64,000 bases of DNA from Amphibalanus amphitrite (lineage: Eukaryota > Arthropoda > Thecostraca > Balanomorpha > Balanidae). The position numbers and the translations under genes were made by a program. Each line of letters starts with the position of its first letter. The first letter of the stretch is position 1. The stretch spans positions 1 to 64,000 of the forward strand of contig NW_024883023.1 of assembly GCF_019059575.1 (NCBI RefSeq). The letters run 5' to 3'. Positions 12,019 to 24,497 of this stretch are shown here, in pieces. Below the pieces are notes generated by a model. The model saw only the letters and a list, made by a program, of their open reading frames with translations. It made no database searches and had not been told where the DNA came from.

Positions 12019-12923
12019 CCCTCGCCCGCACATGGGGGGGGGGGTTGCCCCCCCAGGTAGTCTTTCTGCTCTGCGCTAAACATTTTTAGAGCTAGAAAGC
12101 TGATTTTTCGTATAGCTGCTCCTCTATCCTTTCTTGATGTCCACTGAAAATTTTAAGTTTCTGTGGTTTTTGGTTTCAGAGATATGACCTTATTTTTCAG
12201 GTCATGTCATGACCCAAATGGCCAATTCTCAACATCTTGCGTTGGCTATGGGCCTTATGAGCTTTTGACACCTTGATTTCGGCCTTTTTTTGCCAGTCTT
12301 ACCACCCACCTATTATGGAACATGTTGTTCGACGATGTACAGATGTCAAGGTCAGGGTCAAGGTCAACCTAGGTCATCTATAATTGCGTTTTAGGCAAGC
12401 GGAATTTACTTTTTGTGAATTTTTTTGACTGCATTTTTGGTAAAAGCTTCTCAGATCATGATTTCATGTAATATTGACACATAAACACTCGGTGCACACA
12501 TCAGTATACACACAGACACAGACAGACATACAAACACATATAATTGACCTTGACCTAACTTGACCTGAAATGACCTCAGCAGCAAAAACCTAGTCGGGTA
12601 GTGTGACAAAGAGGTTCTAGCTGGCTTGGCACCAGAAAACGGCATCGTCATCGGTATATGATAAGCAGCGCACTTGATATCCAATGGTGACCGAAAACAG
12701 CAACATTTTTTAGTTTGACCTGACCTGGAAGGTCAATGAATGACCTGAGAAGGTAAAACTGGGTATCATTAGATTCGTCTCTTCCCAAAGAATCTTTTTG
12801 GTCTTTACCGCTAAGCTCTATCTCCAACAGGAACGAAATGGCGCGGGGGGTGGCAACCCCCCCCCCCCCATGTGCGTTCTAGGATGGGAAAATGGCATGT
12901 GCGCCTGTGCGGGCGAGGGTTAG
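12015..12923. mobile_element. TTAA element, CCCTCGCCCGCAC family
   Basis: Shares the TTAA at 12015-12018 with its left neighbour and ends GTGCGGGCGAGGG-TTAG. Left hairpin is G-run TTGCC C-run and right is G-run TGGCAACC C-run. Contains AGGTCA/TGACCT sites at 12190-12380 and 12545-12750. Confidence 0.75.
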
Positions 12924-13522
12924 GGGAGCATTTGGCTCCGAAGAGCCGAAGAATGAAATTGTTTTTTATGTGAAAGGCTCAATTTTTTCATATGCAGGGC
13001 CACTTGACTTGGTGATCAGATCTTAGGTGCTGTGGCATCATACTTGTTACACGGGCTGCAAAATGTATGTGTTTTAGAGCTGTTTCGCCAAGTGATTTTG
13101 CCAATTTTCGCGGCGCTTCGCGCCGCCAATTCATACTCGATTCAAAAAGAGATCGTGAGTTGTGACTATAAATAAAGCACCCTCACACGCAGTTATCTAT
13201 GCATTAACTATCAGACTGGTGGTACACGGTAAAAGACAAAAGGCTAGTGCCGTTACCGGTGTCAAATTGAATCGGACTTCAGACTGGCGACTGTACTTTG
13301 TAGGAATTTGGTCCATTACCATTGGACAGATAGTGCATCGGCCTGAAAAAGTACGGTAACAATATCTAGGTTTCAGTTTTCAGTCGGCCGATCCGTCCCC
13401 CTGTTGAAAACCCGTGGCGACGCCCCGGAATTAATAGGTACAGACATCCCAAATATGGAAAGTTTTGCTGCTGACTGCTGAGCCCCCCCCCCCCCTGACA
13501 ATATCATAAAGTTACACCCCTG

Positions 13523-14399
13523 GCAGCCTCGTACAGCAATGCCTGATCTATCCCAATCCGTTTAGACCGATTGCACAACTACATGAGTGACGCTGAACAC
13601 GACTCTATGCCTTGACAAAGAAGACTCTAGAAAGTATGAGATGGTGACGAAGACACCTGCAAAAACTAGAGACAATAACGCACGGCGCTCTTCCAGGTAG
13701 TCTGAGAGCCCACGGGCGTCTTTCGGCGAATCACCGACCTTGTTCTCCCCTCAGCAGTCCCGTGCTCTCCTCACCTCGATGTCCCTTTGTCCGTCCCGAG
13801 GGGTGGACAGACCACACCAGAGCCGCGCTACAGCCGCCCGACCGACTCCCACCGGATGACCGGGCCGCCAACGGCGTATCGACGAACCAGTAACGCGCGC
13901 AACGAGACCCTAATGAAATGAGAGGCGGCAAAAAGGATTTCCCAGGGAGGTGATGGATAAATTTAGTGCTGACGGCGACGAGGCATATCACTTTCTCGTT
14001 TTTTTTTTTTTTGTCGGTTCTCTTGTACTTTTCGCTTGCTCTGTATTACCACATACTATTGATTTCTTTTGCTTTTTCTCCTTGTATTCCTGTTGTCCTT
14101 CCTCCTCTTTCCTCCCATTCCGCTGGTCCATCCGCATGACATGTGTGCTCTAAAGTCTAAAAATTGTAAAATTAACCCGTTGCTTAGAACTGCAGCTGAT
14201 ATCAGACGCATGTAATGCTCATTTTGTCTGTAGAGTGCCGCCCCTTCAAACAATTGAAAAATGATTTGCATACGAGTTGCGACTCCCCTTTCCTTCTCAG
14301 ATCATGTCTTGACTTTGTTTTTGTCAACTACCCCTCTCATTGGCTACTTTTTACACCTTCCTCGTCTGATATTATCTAATTTTCATACCACCCGTCGCA
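13523..14399. other. Unique sequence with a small GC island (13730-13910), no gene seen
   Basis: Contains CpG-rich bases near 13.8 kb and a T-rich stretch near 14.0 kb. No conserved coding pattern. Confidence 0.4.
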
Positions 14400-14859
14400 C
14401 GTCCTCCGATCCCCCTGTGCCATGCTCTTCCCCTGCTCAGCCGTGTATGCATGCTAGTCTGCCCGGCGGCCCCGCCACCACCGTCGACCGGCTCGTGACC
14501 GAGTCGGGTCGCGTCGCCTCCATTTGGCCGACGCCAGTCCTCATTACCTGACGACTGAGGCGGCCGGCCGGGCCCGCCGCGGTCTATTCTCACCGCCTCC
14601 GGCACTGCCAGGGCACACAACGGCTGCCCAGGGACGCACAACGCCGCCGACCTGCGAAAAACGAGATACATTTCCGCCACATTATAGCGACAGCTGGGTG
14701 ATGTGTGCCGCTAAAAGCAAAGCTCATCTTCTTGTTTTTTGCTTCTCAGAAAAAAAAAAATTGTAGCAGCTGACCAAAAAGTGAATTTCCGAGAGAAAGT
14801 CCAGCCCATCTGCCTCTCTCAGCATTCCTTGCAGCAATATTTCACCCAACACGTCTAGT
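14400..14859. other. GC-rich island upstream of the candidate exon
   Basis: CpG-rich at 14440-14660, then an A-run at 14751-14760 and a mixed tract. It could be promoter sequence of the adjacent block, but no core element is clear. Confidence 0.3.
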
Positions 14860-15061
14860 TTCGGCGGCTTTTTCTCGGCTCGCACCACCTGCGGAGAGCC
14901 GGGGCGGAGCGCGCGTGCGTGGCGCCGCCGGAGGCTCTGTCACTGTCGGCCCCGTCGAACCGCCCCGGGCATCGTCGGGGCCGACGCAGACGGAGGAGGA
15001 GCGACGACAGCGCCGCCGGACCAGTGGTCAGTGGTCACCAGCGGACGACGGACGGCCAAAG
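14860..15061 (+). promoter_or_regulatory. CpG-rich block ending in a splice donor: candidate non-coding first exon/promoter
   Basis: Very GC- and CpG-rich sequence ends in GGCCAAAG|GTCAGT, a good donor, and then base composition changes abruptly. The receptor needs an upstream non-coding exon, so this is a positional candidate about 30 kb upstream. No TATA box is clear. It could equally belong to another gene or be one of the many GC islands in the window. Confidence 0.25.
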
Positions 15062-15199
15062 GTCAGTGCTCCTCTCGGCGGACTAGTGTAGAGGGTATTT
15101 AGTATTTACACATCCAGAGCGAATGTTGGACTTAAAACTGCCGTTTATGCATAATAAATCTGCCTTACTTCATTATTTTCTGTGAATAGGGCTTCCACC

Positions 15200-15425
15200 C
15201 GTTTCTTAGGGCACTTAACCTGACCTCAGAGGTCACCGGTTGACCCGAGACCTTTAAATCGGGTGCCAGTCACTGCATCTTGAACGGGACAAATGCTCAT
15301 TTTTTTTCGCGAGGCTCTTGCTCACAATTAGGGATGAAATGTTGAGGGGGTCGTATGTCCGCACACCCCCTCGGCCGGGACGGATGTAGAAAACCAATAC
15401 AGACCAGGTCCGGCGGGGTCTGTAC
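15200..15425. mobile_element. Diverged right-end fragment of the CCCTCGCCGG family
   Basis: Matches the last 220 bp of 18966-20009: GGGCACTTAACCTGACCTCA, TTTTTTTCGCGA, GGGGGTCGTATG..., and GTAGAAAACCAATA, then a degraded terminus. The left part is missing. Confidence 0.7.
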
Positions 15426-15990
15426 ACCTTGGGCCTCACACCTTGCCGCTGTGGGGCCCAAGAACCAGTGTGCTACTTTTTTAGGTCTGCGTGGGTCCCT
15501 TAGAGGCCGCAATGGGGCCCTCAGAGGCCGTCGTTAAGACCTTAGAGGCTGAAGAGGGGGCTCCATGTGTAGGCATGGTGCATCAGGGCCTCCCCACCAC
15601 ACTCAAACAATTAATGCAGGAAAGTAGCTATTTCAATGTATCCTGAGATATTTATGTGAAGTTCGGGTAAAAATGTTGCGATAAACGTGTCAGGGTAATC
15701 ATGAGCACAACAAACAGGCTCGGATAAACCTGAAAAGCGGGTATGCATGTAAATAATGTTTAAATGTTGGCAGTAACGAGCGCCAGCGATATACACACTG
15801 TCAGGGCATCTTTGAAAATATTACCGCTCAGTTTTCGGCCAAAAGCAGCATATGTTTTTAAAATCATATAGATACACAGAATAGAAGTACACACATGCCA
15901 AAAATGCCATTAGGCTGTGAAAACCATGAAATAGGTAGGTATATAGTTATAGTTTCGATATTTGGTTAGTGCTCAGATTTTCAGCATCTT
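15426..15990. other. Unique sequence, no gene seen
   Basis: Only short frames and no repeat match inside the window. Confidence 0.4.
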
Positions 15991-18130
15991 ATAACCCGCG
16001 CCGGGCCGGGGGTGTTTTAACACCCATTTGCAGTTTTCGCAAATATCTAAAAAACGGCGGCGCGGAGCTCCGCCGTTTTTAGTACACCTGTTCATGCATC
16101 TTTTCCGTATATGTTGTGCTAATTTCAGATCCAGGGCTTTCAAGGTCAGGTCACCAGGTCACGTCAAGTGACCTAACCTCAGAAAAGGTTTGAATCCTCG
16201 TCATAGCTACACCGACTGAATGCTCGTCTTGGAACTATCAGCGATTGATACGAGTAGCAGTATGTACAAAATGTATATCTCGGAATTTTAATATCGGTGA
16301 CCTAAGGTCAGGTCAATTTTGCGACCTCTCCATTATAAGTCAATGGGAGAAAATCGAAAAGAGACGCTTCTGGACGAACGCCATATTAAACGCTCTCTAA
16401 CATCGATTTACACAGGTGAACTTGAACTTGTACAGGTGAACTTGACAAGATGAATCGAAAAATAGCACCCGTGACTTCTCCTTATGTCCCTGAGCTGAGG
16501 TCATGAAAGGTCCAAAGCAGTTTTTGACAATAACTTTTGATAGAGACATGCTAGAGCGACGGGAACACCTCCGATGTGTTCAGCTCGACAATACAGATCG
16601 ACTGATATGCAGCATGACCCTTTCAAGTCAGGCCATGACCTTGACCTGAGGTTAAATTTTCAAAATGACCTTTCAAGGTCGAAGTATAGTTCATTCGACG
16701 CGTCTCGACGAGAGGAACACGATGCTGGCAAAATTAATATCGTGGCTTTCCTGAGCCAAACGTTATTACCGATAAACCTGTTCGTGAGAACTGCTATTTT
16801 CAGAGTTTTTGCCTTCTGGAGGCTAAACTGTTGATCTGAGTTCAAATCTGAGAACGATGTTCAGAAAGGTTGTAAAAGGGCTACCGAATGCGCTTTTCCG
16901 CGGCGCTGTAGCTCTATTGGTTCCCGAGTTAGCCGTTGGCCGTTTCCAAAATTATTGAAATGGACTAACCCTCGCCGGCCGAGGGGGGTGGGTGCTGACC
17001 CCCCCCCCCCCCCATATGGTTTTTTTTTCGCGATAGCTCGGAACACGCTGGACATAAGTGAACCTCTGCACGGTCTTCAGATGTCGCAACTTCGCAACGC
17101 CCTCACTGCCAGAGGAGCTTTCACAGGGAAATGAAACTTGCCGGATCTAGTATCCATTACGAGTCTCACAACTTGCATATCTCGGATTTTTCCTAAAGGT
17201 CATATGAGGTCAGGTCTTTTTCCTGACCTCACCATTATAAGTCAATGGTGAAAAATGAAAACTGCTATTCTGGCGCCGGGAACGATCTCCAACTATCTCA
17301 AGCACACAGAATTGTGATTTGGTGCATTCCTTGCAAGGTTAGATACGTCTTTTTTGCAATGTTGACCTGGCGTGACGTCATTTATGACGTCCTCAAGTTC
17401 ATATTAGTTTTTCGTCAATAACTCCCGATCAAATTGAGCTAGCGAGTCAGGAAAGCCACCAATGGACTCAGGAAGACCTGCCGAATCGAATGATATGCGA
17501 CATGACCTCTTTGTGACCTGGGGGCGCTGACCTGACCGTGACCTGAGGTCAACACTCTAAGTTGACCTGATCCAAACAAAAAGTCGCCTGTCAAAAGGCT
17601 CGACGCGCCTGAGCGAGGCAAATACGATGCTGCCAAGATCGCGGCTCTGCGGCCGTTTTTTTGCGAAGTTATTCACCAAAAACTGAACCGTACCTTGGGG
17701 CACTTAACCTGACCTCAGAGGTCACCGGTTGACCTAGGACCTTAAAATCGGGTACCAGTCTCTGCGTCTCGTAACGGTGCACACGCTCGTTTTTTTTCCG
17801 CGACGCTCTAGCTCCACCAGGGGCGAAACGACGAGGGGGGGTCGTACCCGCCCCCCCCCCGTATGAGGTTGGAGCGTATGTGGAAAACCAATAGGTCCGG
17901 CAAGGGCTAAATTTGACCTTTGATGACCTCTGGCGACCTGATTTTTGGCCTGACCTAAAAAATGACCGAAGTGATTCCGTTATTATTTTTGACGCTCTTT
18001 CGATTGCCGCTTATCGCGTGTCGCTACGTCGCCCAGGAGCCGAGTTAGACGGGGGGGGGGGGCTTGTTCAGACACGCCCTCCCCCCGGCCCGGCGCGGAA
18101 GTCGCGGAGCTTCGGCCCGGCGCGGATTAA
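15991..18130. mobile_element. TTAA element, CCCGCGCCGGGCC family, copy 2, with nested insertion
   Basis: ATAA at 15991 and TTAA at 18127; ends CCCGCGCCGGGCCGG / GGCCCGGCGCGG. Hairpin GGGGGTGTTTTAACACCC on the left. Alignment to copy 1 is broken at 16975-17910 by another TTAA-class element. The same TGACCTAAGGTCA block and GTCAATGGGAGAAAAT motif occur in copy 1. Confidence 0.8.
16975..17910. mobile_element. CCCTCGCCGGCC family element inserted at CTAA
   Basis: CTAA on both sides (16975-16978 and 17907-17910). Left end CCCTCGCCGGCCGAGG, right end GGTCCGGCAAGGG. It lies inside the CCCGCGCC element. Full match to 18966-20009 and 48267-49308. Confidence 0.8.
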
Positions 18131-18969
18131 CCCTATTAGTGGCAGGCTCCTGGCTACCCCATATTAGTGGCAGGGGGGGCTGTTTACGACCCCCCTTGAT
18201 ATCTCGAGATCTAACCGGCCGATTTTCAAAATTCAAACGGCATTCGATTTGGCTCAACGAGATCTACATTTCTAGAAAAAAATAAAATTAAAAAATGTCA
18301 ATAGGGGGGTAGAGGGGGTAAAAACGGGCAAATTGCAGATACATTTTAGACTGTTTATCACGGCCAGGTTTCTGAACCAATCTTAACGCAACTTTTGCCG
18401 ATCGATAGAGAATGAACCAGGAATTCAAATGGGTCCTAAAAATATGCATTTTCAAAAATCATAGGCGGATACAGATCATTGAGATTTGTTGGTACTGTTT
18501 CTAAAAAGGGTGGTAATGGTCTTGTTATGTTACAATTTTCTTATGAGAGAACGACTACAATTGTATTGGTCATGCATAGGCGGTGTCAGGGCACCTATGC
18601 TGGGAGGTAAAAAATAACCCCCTTTTTGGACGCCTGGATCCGCCTATTATAGCAAAAACGTGTCAAAAGAGGATGCACAATAACTTTGTATATGTTATCA
18701 CATGATACCTTTCATTCACTGTTCGTAAAACTGGTGCAGCATCGTGATCTTCGCCCAAATGACTCGCTTCACGAATAGGACCCCCCAATTCCCAGTGCTC
18801 TGGAGCCGCCCCTGGTAAAGTTATGAACTTGAAATTTTCAGGGAATGTGCCCAATTTAGTTTTAGGAAAAGTCAGAAAATTTCAGCATCGTAGCTTCAGC
18901 GGTGTCGGAGATATTCCCGAAAAACCTGAGGGGTGGATAAAAACACCCCCCTGCCACTAATAGGGTTAA
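18127..18969. mobile_element. TTAA element with CCCTATTAGTGGCAG ends
   Basis: TTAA at 18127 and 18966; ends CCCTATTAGTGGCAG / CTGCCACTAATAGGG. G-run, CTGTTTACGA and C-run hairpin at left. It lacks the AGGTCA arrays of its neighbours. A second partial copy of the end motif (ATATTAGTGGCAGG) follows the first. Confidence 0.8.
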
Positions 18970-20009
18970 CCCTCGCCGGCCGAGGGGGGGGGGGGGGCGG
19001 GTGCCGCCCCCCCCATAGGGTTTTTTCGCGATAGCTCCGAACACGCTGGCGATAGAGAGCTGAAACTTGGCATACCTGACCTTTGATCCAAGCCGGATCT
19101 TTTGACACCAACCGCATTTTTGGGTCAGGTCAGGTCACTGACCTATGACGTCATAAGTGAACCTCTGCACGGTCTTCAGATGTCGCAACTTCGCAACGCC
19201 CTCACTGCCAGAGGAGATGTCACAGGGAAATGAAACTTGCAGGATCTAGTATCCATTATGAGTCCCACAACTTGTATATCTCGGATTTTTCCTAAAGGTC
19301 ATATGAGGTCAGGTCATTTTCGTGACCTCACCATTATAAGTCAATGGGGAAAAATTCAAACTGCTATTCTGGCGCCGGGAACGATCTCCAACTATCTCAA
19401 GCACACAGGATCGTGATTTGATGCACTCCTTGCAAGGTTAGATGCGTCACTTTTGCAATGTTGACCTTGCGTGACGTCATTTATGACGTCATCAAGGTCA
19501 TATTAGTTTTTCGTCAATAACTCTTGATCAAATTGAGCTAGCGAGTCGGGAAAGCCACCAATGGACTCAGGAAGACCTGCCGAATCGAATGATATGCGAC
19601 ATGACCTCTTTCGACCAACTTCGTGACCTGGGGGTGCTGACCTGACCTTGACCTGAGGTCAACACCCCAAGTTGACCTGACCCGGACAAAAAGTATATCA
19701 TTCGACGCGCCTGAGCGAGACGAACACGATGCTGCAAAAATCGGCGCGCTGCGGCCGTTTTTTGCGAAGTTATTCACCAAAAACTGAACCGTACCTTGGG
19801 GCACTTGACCTGACCTCAGAGGTCACCGGTTGACCTAGGACCTTAAAATCGGGTACCAATCTCTGCGTCTCGTAACGGCGCACACGCTCGTTTTTTCCGC
19901 GACGCGCTAGCTCCACCAGGGGCGAAACGGCGAGGGGGGGGGTCGTACCCGCCCCCCCCCCCCTCGGCCGGCGCGTATGTAGAAAACCAATAGGTCCGGC
20001 GAGGGTTAA
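18966..20009. mobile_element. TTAA element, CCCTCGCCGGCC family, copy 2
   Basis: TTAA at 18966 (shared with the previous element) and 20006. Left hairpin G-run CGGGTGCCG C-run, right G-run TCGTACCCG C-run. Contains TGACGTCATAAGTGA, TGACCTCAGAGGTCACCGG and many AGGTCA sites. Confidence 0.85.
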
Positions 20010-21265
20010 ACTGAATCTGGCAATTTCTCGTTGATTACTTCACGCTGAGGTGAAAAAAGCTGAAAACTGTCACTTACGCGATGGCTAGCTGTCAACAGCT
20101 TTTTGTGCAATGCTTACCTTGAAGCAGTACCACAATTGTCAATCTCTGCGCCTTTTTCACTTCTGTATGTACAAAGGTAGACATTTGAAAATGAGGCTAG
20201 AAAAGAAACTGGCTTTCTAAATGTCTGCCTCTTCTGAGAAATCCTTTTCTCCACCGTGACAAAGCATTGCCCACATTTATGCAACATGTACAGTGGATCT
20301 AGTAAGGATCTCCAGACGAAACTAGATGGCGTTGAGCCTCAGTCGAGTCCATGTGAGAGTCAAGGAGAGGTCACTACCGAGCTGAGCCCGGCGCGGTGGG
20401 GAGGTGAGGAGGGGCGAGGGGGAGGGGGTGGGCGAAGCGGTTGGCGAGGTCACGGTGCGGGTGACCTGTCAAACAGCCCCGGCGCGGTGGGGCACTGCCG
20501 CAGGCAAATGGCGCACTCCAGCGTTGTTCCATATCGCGGTGGTGGGCCGGGCGGCCGGTTAGCTTGGCAGTTGGCTGCTTGGAAGGAAAGGATAATGAGG
20601 CATGGGCCGGCCGGTTCATCTACTGTCAACTATGATGAACCCAAAGTAATGCAAATGTGATGTTGGTAATGCAGCTGGCAATGCAATGCTAGGGAATGCT
20701 CCGGGCGCCCAGTAGCTATAAGGATTAACATTATCTATGTCTCCTGAAATTTTCATTGAATATAATTCAAGCAATAGAAAGATCGTATCGCTCGCCAGTT
20801 TTTTTTTTTTGACCGGCTGGCGTTTCTTGCGTAGAGCGCCCTTTGGCAAATAATTATCACGCAGGTGATTTTTTTTTTACTGGTAAGATGGTCCTTTAAG
20901 GTCAAATCAAGTCGCTAACAAAAGCTAAGGAAAAGTAGACGAATGCCACATTTTTGTGCATGAAGTCTCGAGTTAAAAAAGCTAAAAGTTAATATACGTG
21001 TAAGCTAAAAACAATAAGATCAGTAAATAAAAATATTTGACCCGAAATTAGCCTCTGTTTTGTCTGACCATGATTGCGTGTAAGACACCGGCCCAATGGG
21101 GTTCAACCCTCCCAACCTGGTTCGGCTCCCCCTTTTTTAATATTAAATTTGGCCCGAACCTTTTGAATGAAAGGAATCACAAGGACAGAGTCCCCGCTAA
21201 GCTGAGCTTGTTGCGTTGACCCTGCTCTCTACCTTCCGATCAAGCAATTCCTGGTTTATGGCAGA
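20010..21265. other. Unique sequence with GC island (20370-20620), no gene seen
   Basis: The island has frames on both strands (GGGAGGTGAGGAGGGG-type purine runs) but no protein motif. T- and A-runs occur near 20800 and 20870. Confidence 0.4.
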
Positions 21266-21410
21266 ATTGCGCGGCTATGTGCGCACGTTAAAATTTGGAC
21301 TCTATAGAGTCCAAATTTTAACGTGCGCTCTACAAAGTTTAACGTGCGCTCTCCAAATTTTACTCTATAGAGTCCAAATTTTAACGTGCGCACATCAACA
21401 TAGCCGCGCA
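21266..21410. repeat. Compound palindrome with a perfect 48-bp core
   Basis: 21281-21328 is a perfect palindrome centred on GACTCTATAGAGTC. The half GTCCAAATTTTAACGTGCGC recurs at 21372-21391. GCGCGGCTATGT and ACATAGCCGCGC bracket the whole as an outer inverted pair. Confidence 0.9.
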
Positions 21411-21494
21411 CGGCCGGTCCCCTCACTGACTTCGCCTGGCAGCGGCCTGCCACCAACCACAACCATACCCGTCTGGAGGCTCAAAAACGTCAAA

Positions 21495-21596
21495 CACACG
21501 TCGCGTTTCGAACCCGGACTTTTGCAACCGGGACGTGCGCTCTCACCACATGGCAAATGGAGTCCAACGCTCTACCAACCGAGCTACCGGGACGGA
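21495..21596 (-). repeat. tRNA-derived sequence (tRNA pseudogene or SINE head)
   Basis: On the minus strand it begins GTCCCGGTAGCTCGGTTGG, a good A-box and D-arm with GGTAGAGC, and has CCGGGTTCGAAACG as B-box. Between them the anticodon region is too long and the acceptor stem does not close, so it is not a functional tRNA. Confidence 0.5.
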
Positions 21597-21689
21597 CATT
21601 TACTTTGCGGTTTCGCCTCGTGACATTGACAGACGTCAGCCACTTTGGCCGAACTCTAGCCGAAACACTGAGCAAGCTGCGCAGGTCGA

Positions 21690-21835
21690 TAGGTGCTCGT
21701 AGGGTTGAGGTTGGGTAACCTGTGAGATGAATGCGATGTCGTGAGTTCGACCCCCACTCCCGGGTCTGGTTTTATCTCGACACGAACCAAAACCTTTCCT
21801 TCTTCTGCAACACAGATAAACACGATGACATCTTT
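21690..21835 (+). repeat. Possible second tRNA-like/SINE fragment
   Basis: GTGAGTTCGACCCCCACTCC resembles a B-box with flanks, preceded by a weak A-box GTAGGGTTGAGGTTGG and followed by a TTTTATCTCGACACGAACC body. Weak on its own. Confidence 0.3.
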
Positions 21836-22588
21836 CCCCAATATCTTTCCCCAATATCCTCTCAAAAAGTCAAAATTATCGCTTATAAATGTTCAGCAAA
21901 GTTTCATTTTTAAGAAAATATTTTTGAACATTTTTCTGGAGCCATTTCAATTTTCTTTTCTTTTCTGATTCTGTTCGTCCCGATAAAACCCACCAAAACT
22001 GAACGTGCCAAATGAAAAATATCTAAATCAAATAACAGTTTAGAACAGCCTCATCATGCATCATGAAAAGCATCATGCAACTATAGACTGAATAGTTGCA
22101 TGCTATGAATGCGTCCTAGATTTCAATTACCTATCATTGTTCAACATTTTGGCTGGAACTGACGCTGCCTCTGGCTTGCCCGTTTGTTTGAGATAATGAT
22201 TCCCTTTAGTCGCATTCTTGCCTGTTCCACATGAACAGGATACCACCATACCGGAGTGAACGCACCCGCAACCATCATCCCCTCCCATCAGCCTCGGCGC
22301 AGTGGCGGGCGGCCCTGGGCGGCCCACTCCCGGCGCTACGCACGCCCCATGCGCCGTGATACCGCGTCACTCCCCCTCCCTCTTTCCCCCACAATGACCG
22401 GTGACCTCACTTCCCTCGGGATTTGGACTCGCCCTACCCCGACCGTAGCGCCACGTGGTGGCTCTGGAGATCTTAAATAGACCCACTGTACGCTGCCTTA
22501 ATGCCACAATTTGCAGTAAAGAGCCGTAAGTGGTTAATTAAGCACAGACTGGCAATCCCAGAACGCAGTAACGCCCTTTATTGATCAG
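21836..22588. other. Unique sequence with GC island (22250-22470), no gene seen
   Basis: AT-rich first half, CpG-rich second half; no coding motif. Confidence 0.4.
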
Positions 22589-23785
22589 TTAACCCGCGCG
22601 GGGCTGGGGGGGGGGGGTAAATTTTACCCCCCCTCGCGAATTTTTGCGATATCTCAAAAACGGCGGCGCGCAGCGCCGCCAAACTTTCAGTACCTTTTCT
22701 TACATCAATTTGACACGTTCCCTGAAAATTTGAGCAAAATCCGTTGGAAAATTTTTGAGAAATTGACGTTTTAGTGACGTCATGTTCGCCATTTTCGCCT
22801 CAAAAACGGCAAAAGTTCAAACGCCGCTAACATCTTCATTTTTAAAGGAATCAAGACGTAACAAAAAAGGTTATACGTAATTTTACTTTGTCTATCAAAT
22901 GGCTATCTCGGTTTTTTGAAAATTTTGGATTTTGGCCTAAATTTTTTCAAAAAACTGACTTTTTTGGGAAAATCATTATAAAATCCAAAATTTTGAGTCT
23001 ATAAAAAAACCGGAATATATGTCAGAGAAGTGGTCTATGTGCACGTACATACCAAATTTTAGAAGAATCGGTTCAAAAATGTGGGAGTTATTCAAAATTT
23101 TATGACGTCACGACACACAAAATTTTTGAAAAATGACTTTTTTGGAAGTTCTAGACCTCGTACGGAAACAAAAATAGCACCATTCGATTCGCCGTGAAAA
23201 ACTGCATCAGCTAGACACCTTTTTAGGCCTTAACAACCAACTTCAAAATTTGACCTCACTTGACCTGACCTTGACCTGACCTCGACCTGAAATTCATCCA
23301 GATGTGGTCCATATCACTTATTGAGTGTGCCTATTGAATTCTACGAGTAAAATGACCCATAAAACATGTGTCGCACATGCCCTTTTCTATATTTTGTTTT
23401 TTGGTGACCTGACCTGACCTGACCTGACCTTGACCTTGACCTCTGAATGATATTGTATGCAACGAATATTGTCTTGGTAGCCTAAGAACACGTTTTGGGC
23501 GATCAGTCTCAGTCCATGACTCCATTCTTCGGCAACTACGGTGCAAGGCCGATACTGTAGAAACTTGCAATTTGTACCCTTGACCTGACCTTGACCTTGA
23601 CCTCAAACTTTAAATTAAGTACATGCTTTTAGTAGTTCGTGATGAGAGCTTTCGATTGGCGTTTGAATTTTCCAAATCGGACCATTAGTTCGGGAGATAA
23701 CAGGGGGGGGGTAAAATTTACCCCCCCCCCCCCCCCCCCCCAGCCCCGCGCGTTCGGCTGGAGACCCCAGCCCCGCGCGGGTTAA
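22589..23785. mobile_element. TTAA element, CCCGCGCGGGGCTGGGG family, copy 1
   Basis: TTAA at 22589 and 23782. Left hairpin G-run TAAATTTTA C-run, right G-run TAAAATTTA C-run, with a doubled terminus (GGCTGGAGACCCCAGCC) on the right. The interior has AACGGCGGCGCG..GCCGCC, AACCGGAATATATG, and a tandem TGACCTGACC tract at 23404-23452. Confidence 0.85.
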
Positions 23786-24497
23786 GCTACCTTATGAAGC
23801 GAGGTCGGCTGAATCTCGATGTAGTGCTGCTAATTAAGTAATCTCAGTCTGTCTCTAACAGGTAATCCTTTCATAGCGTATAGCAGCCGTCAGAGACACG
23901 CCGCCAGCTCGTCAGTTCTCTTTGATCAGAGATCAGCTGCAGAAATTATGTTGTTCAGTCTTAGCTGGGATCAAATGTTCCGGCACGTATAGTAGATCAT
24001 ACAACTCAAGTGATATCATGTGGAACATTCACCGAAAACTCGATGGAAATTCCGCGATAGATTTTCTTATGCCACTGTATGAATCGACTGATGAGAACTA
24101 TAAAGTGATTTATATGTAATGTTTGCACAGCCTAAAACCTTTTATTGATTGAAATATTTATTTCAATTACGCAAACATGTGCGATTATAACAATTTGGGT
24201 CTGTTTGGACTATAAATCATGTGTCTCGTGCAATACAAGTAAAAAGCACTAATTTGGCCTATTACTCTACGTCTACATAGATCGATATTCTTACATCTTC
24301 TCTTTTTTTAGTAGCGTCTTCGCCCACGCCTTGCAGCCATATAGCTGATATCACGCACACCTATTGCTCAACGACTTAACTAAGCTTTACAACCCAATAG
24401 CTGGAGGGTTCTGAGCTAGCGTCGTGAATTAAGGCCGCCTGCCGGTTAAATCATAAATAAGGCAAAATTAAGCTACCGCTCGTTTTGAACTTCTATA
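23786..24497. other. Unique AT-rich sequence, no gene seen
   Basis: Short frames only. Confidence 0.4.

Larger units (their letters stand above)
9945..13522. mobile_element. hAT-like element split by TTAA insertions
   Basis: Ends CAGGGGCGTAACTTTAT and ATAAAGTTACACCCCTG, followed inward at each side by GAGCCCCCCC runs. GCAGCCT lies at 9936-9942 and 13523-13529 as an imperfect target duplication. CAG ends fit hAT. Removing the inner TTAA elements leaves about 0.8-1 kb without a transposase. Confidence 0.65.

Noticed and set aside
20256-20660. 134-codon frame in a GC island as a gene
   Set aside because: GC-rich sequence is open in both strands and shows no domain or splice signals.
21495-21596. 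Functional tRNA gene
   Set aside because: A- and B-box are present but the anticodon arm and acceptor stem do not form, and spacing is too long.
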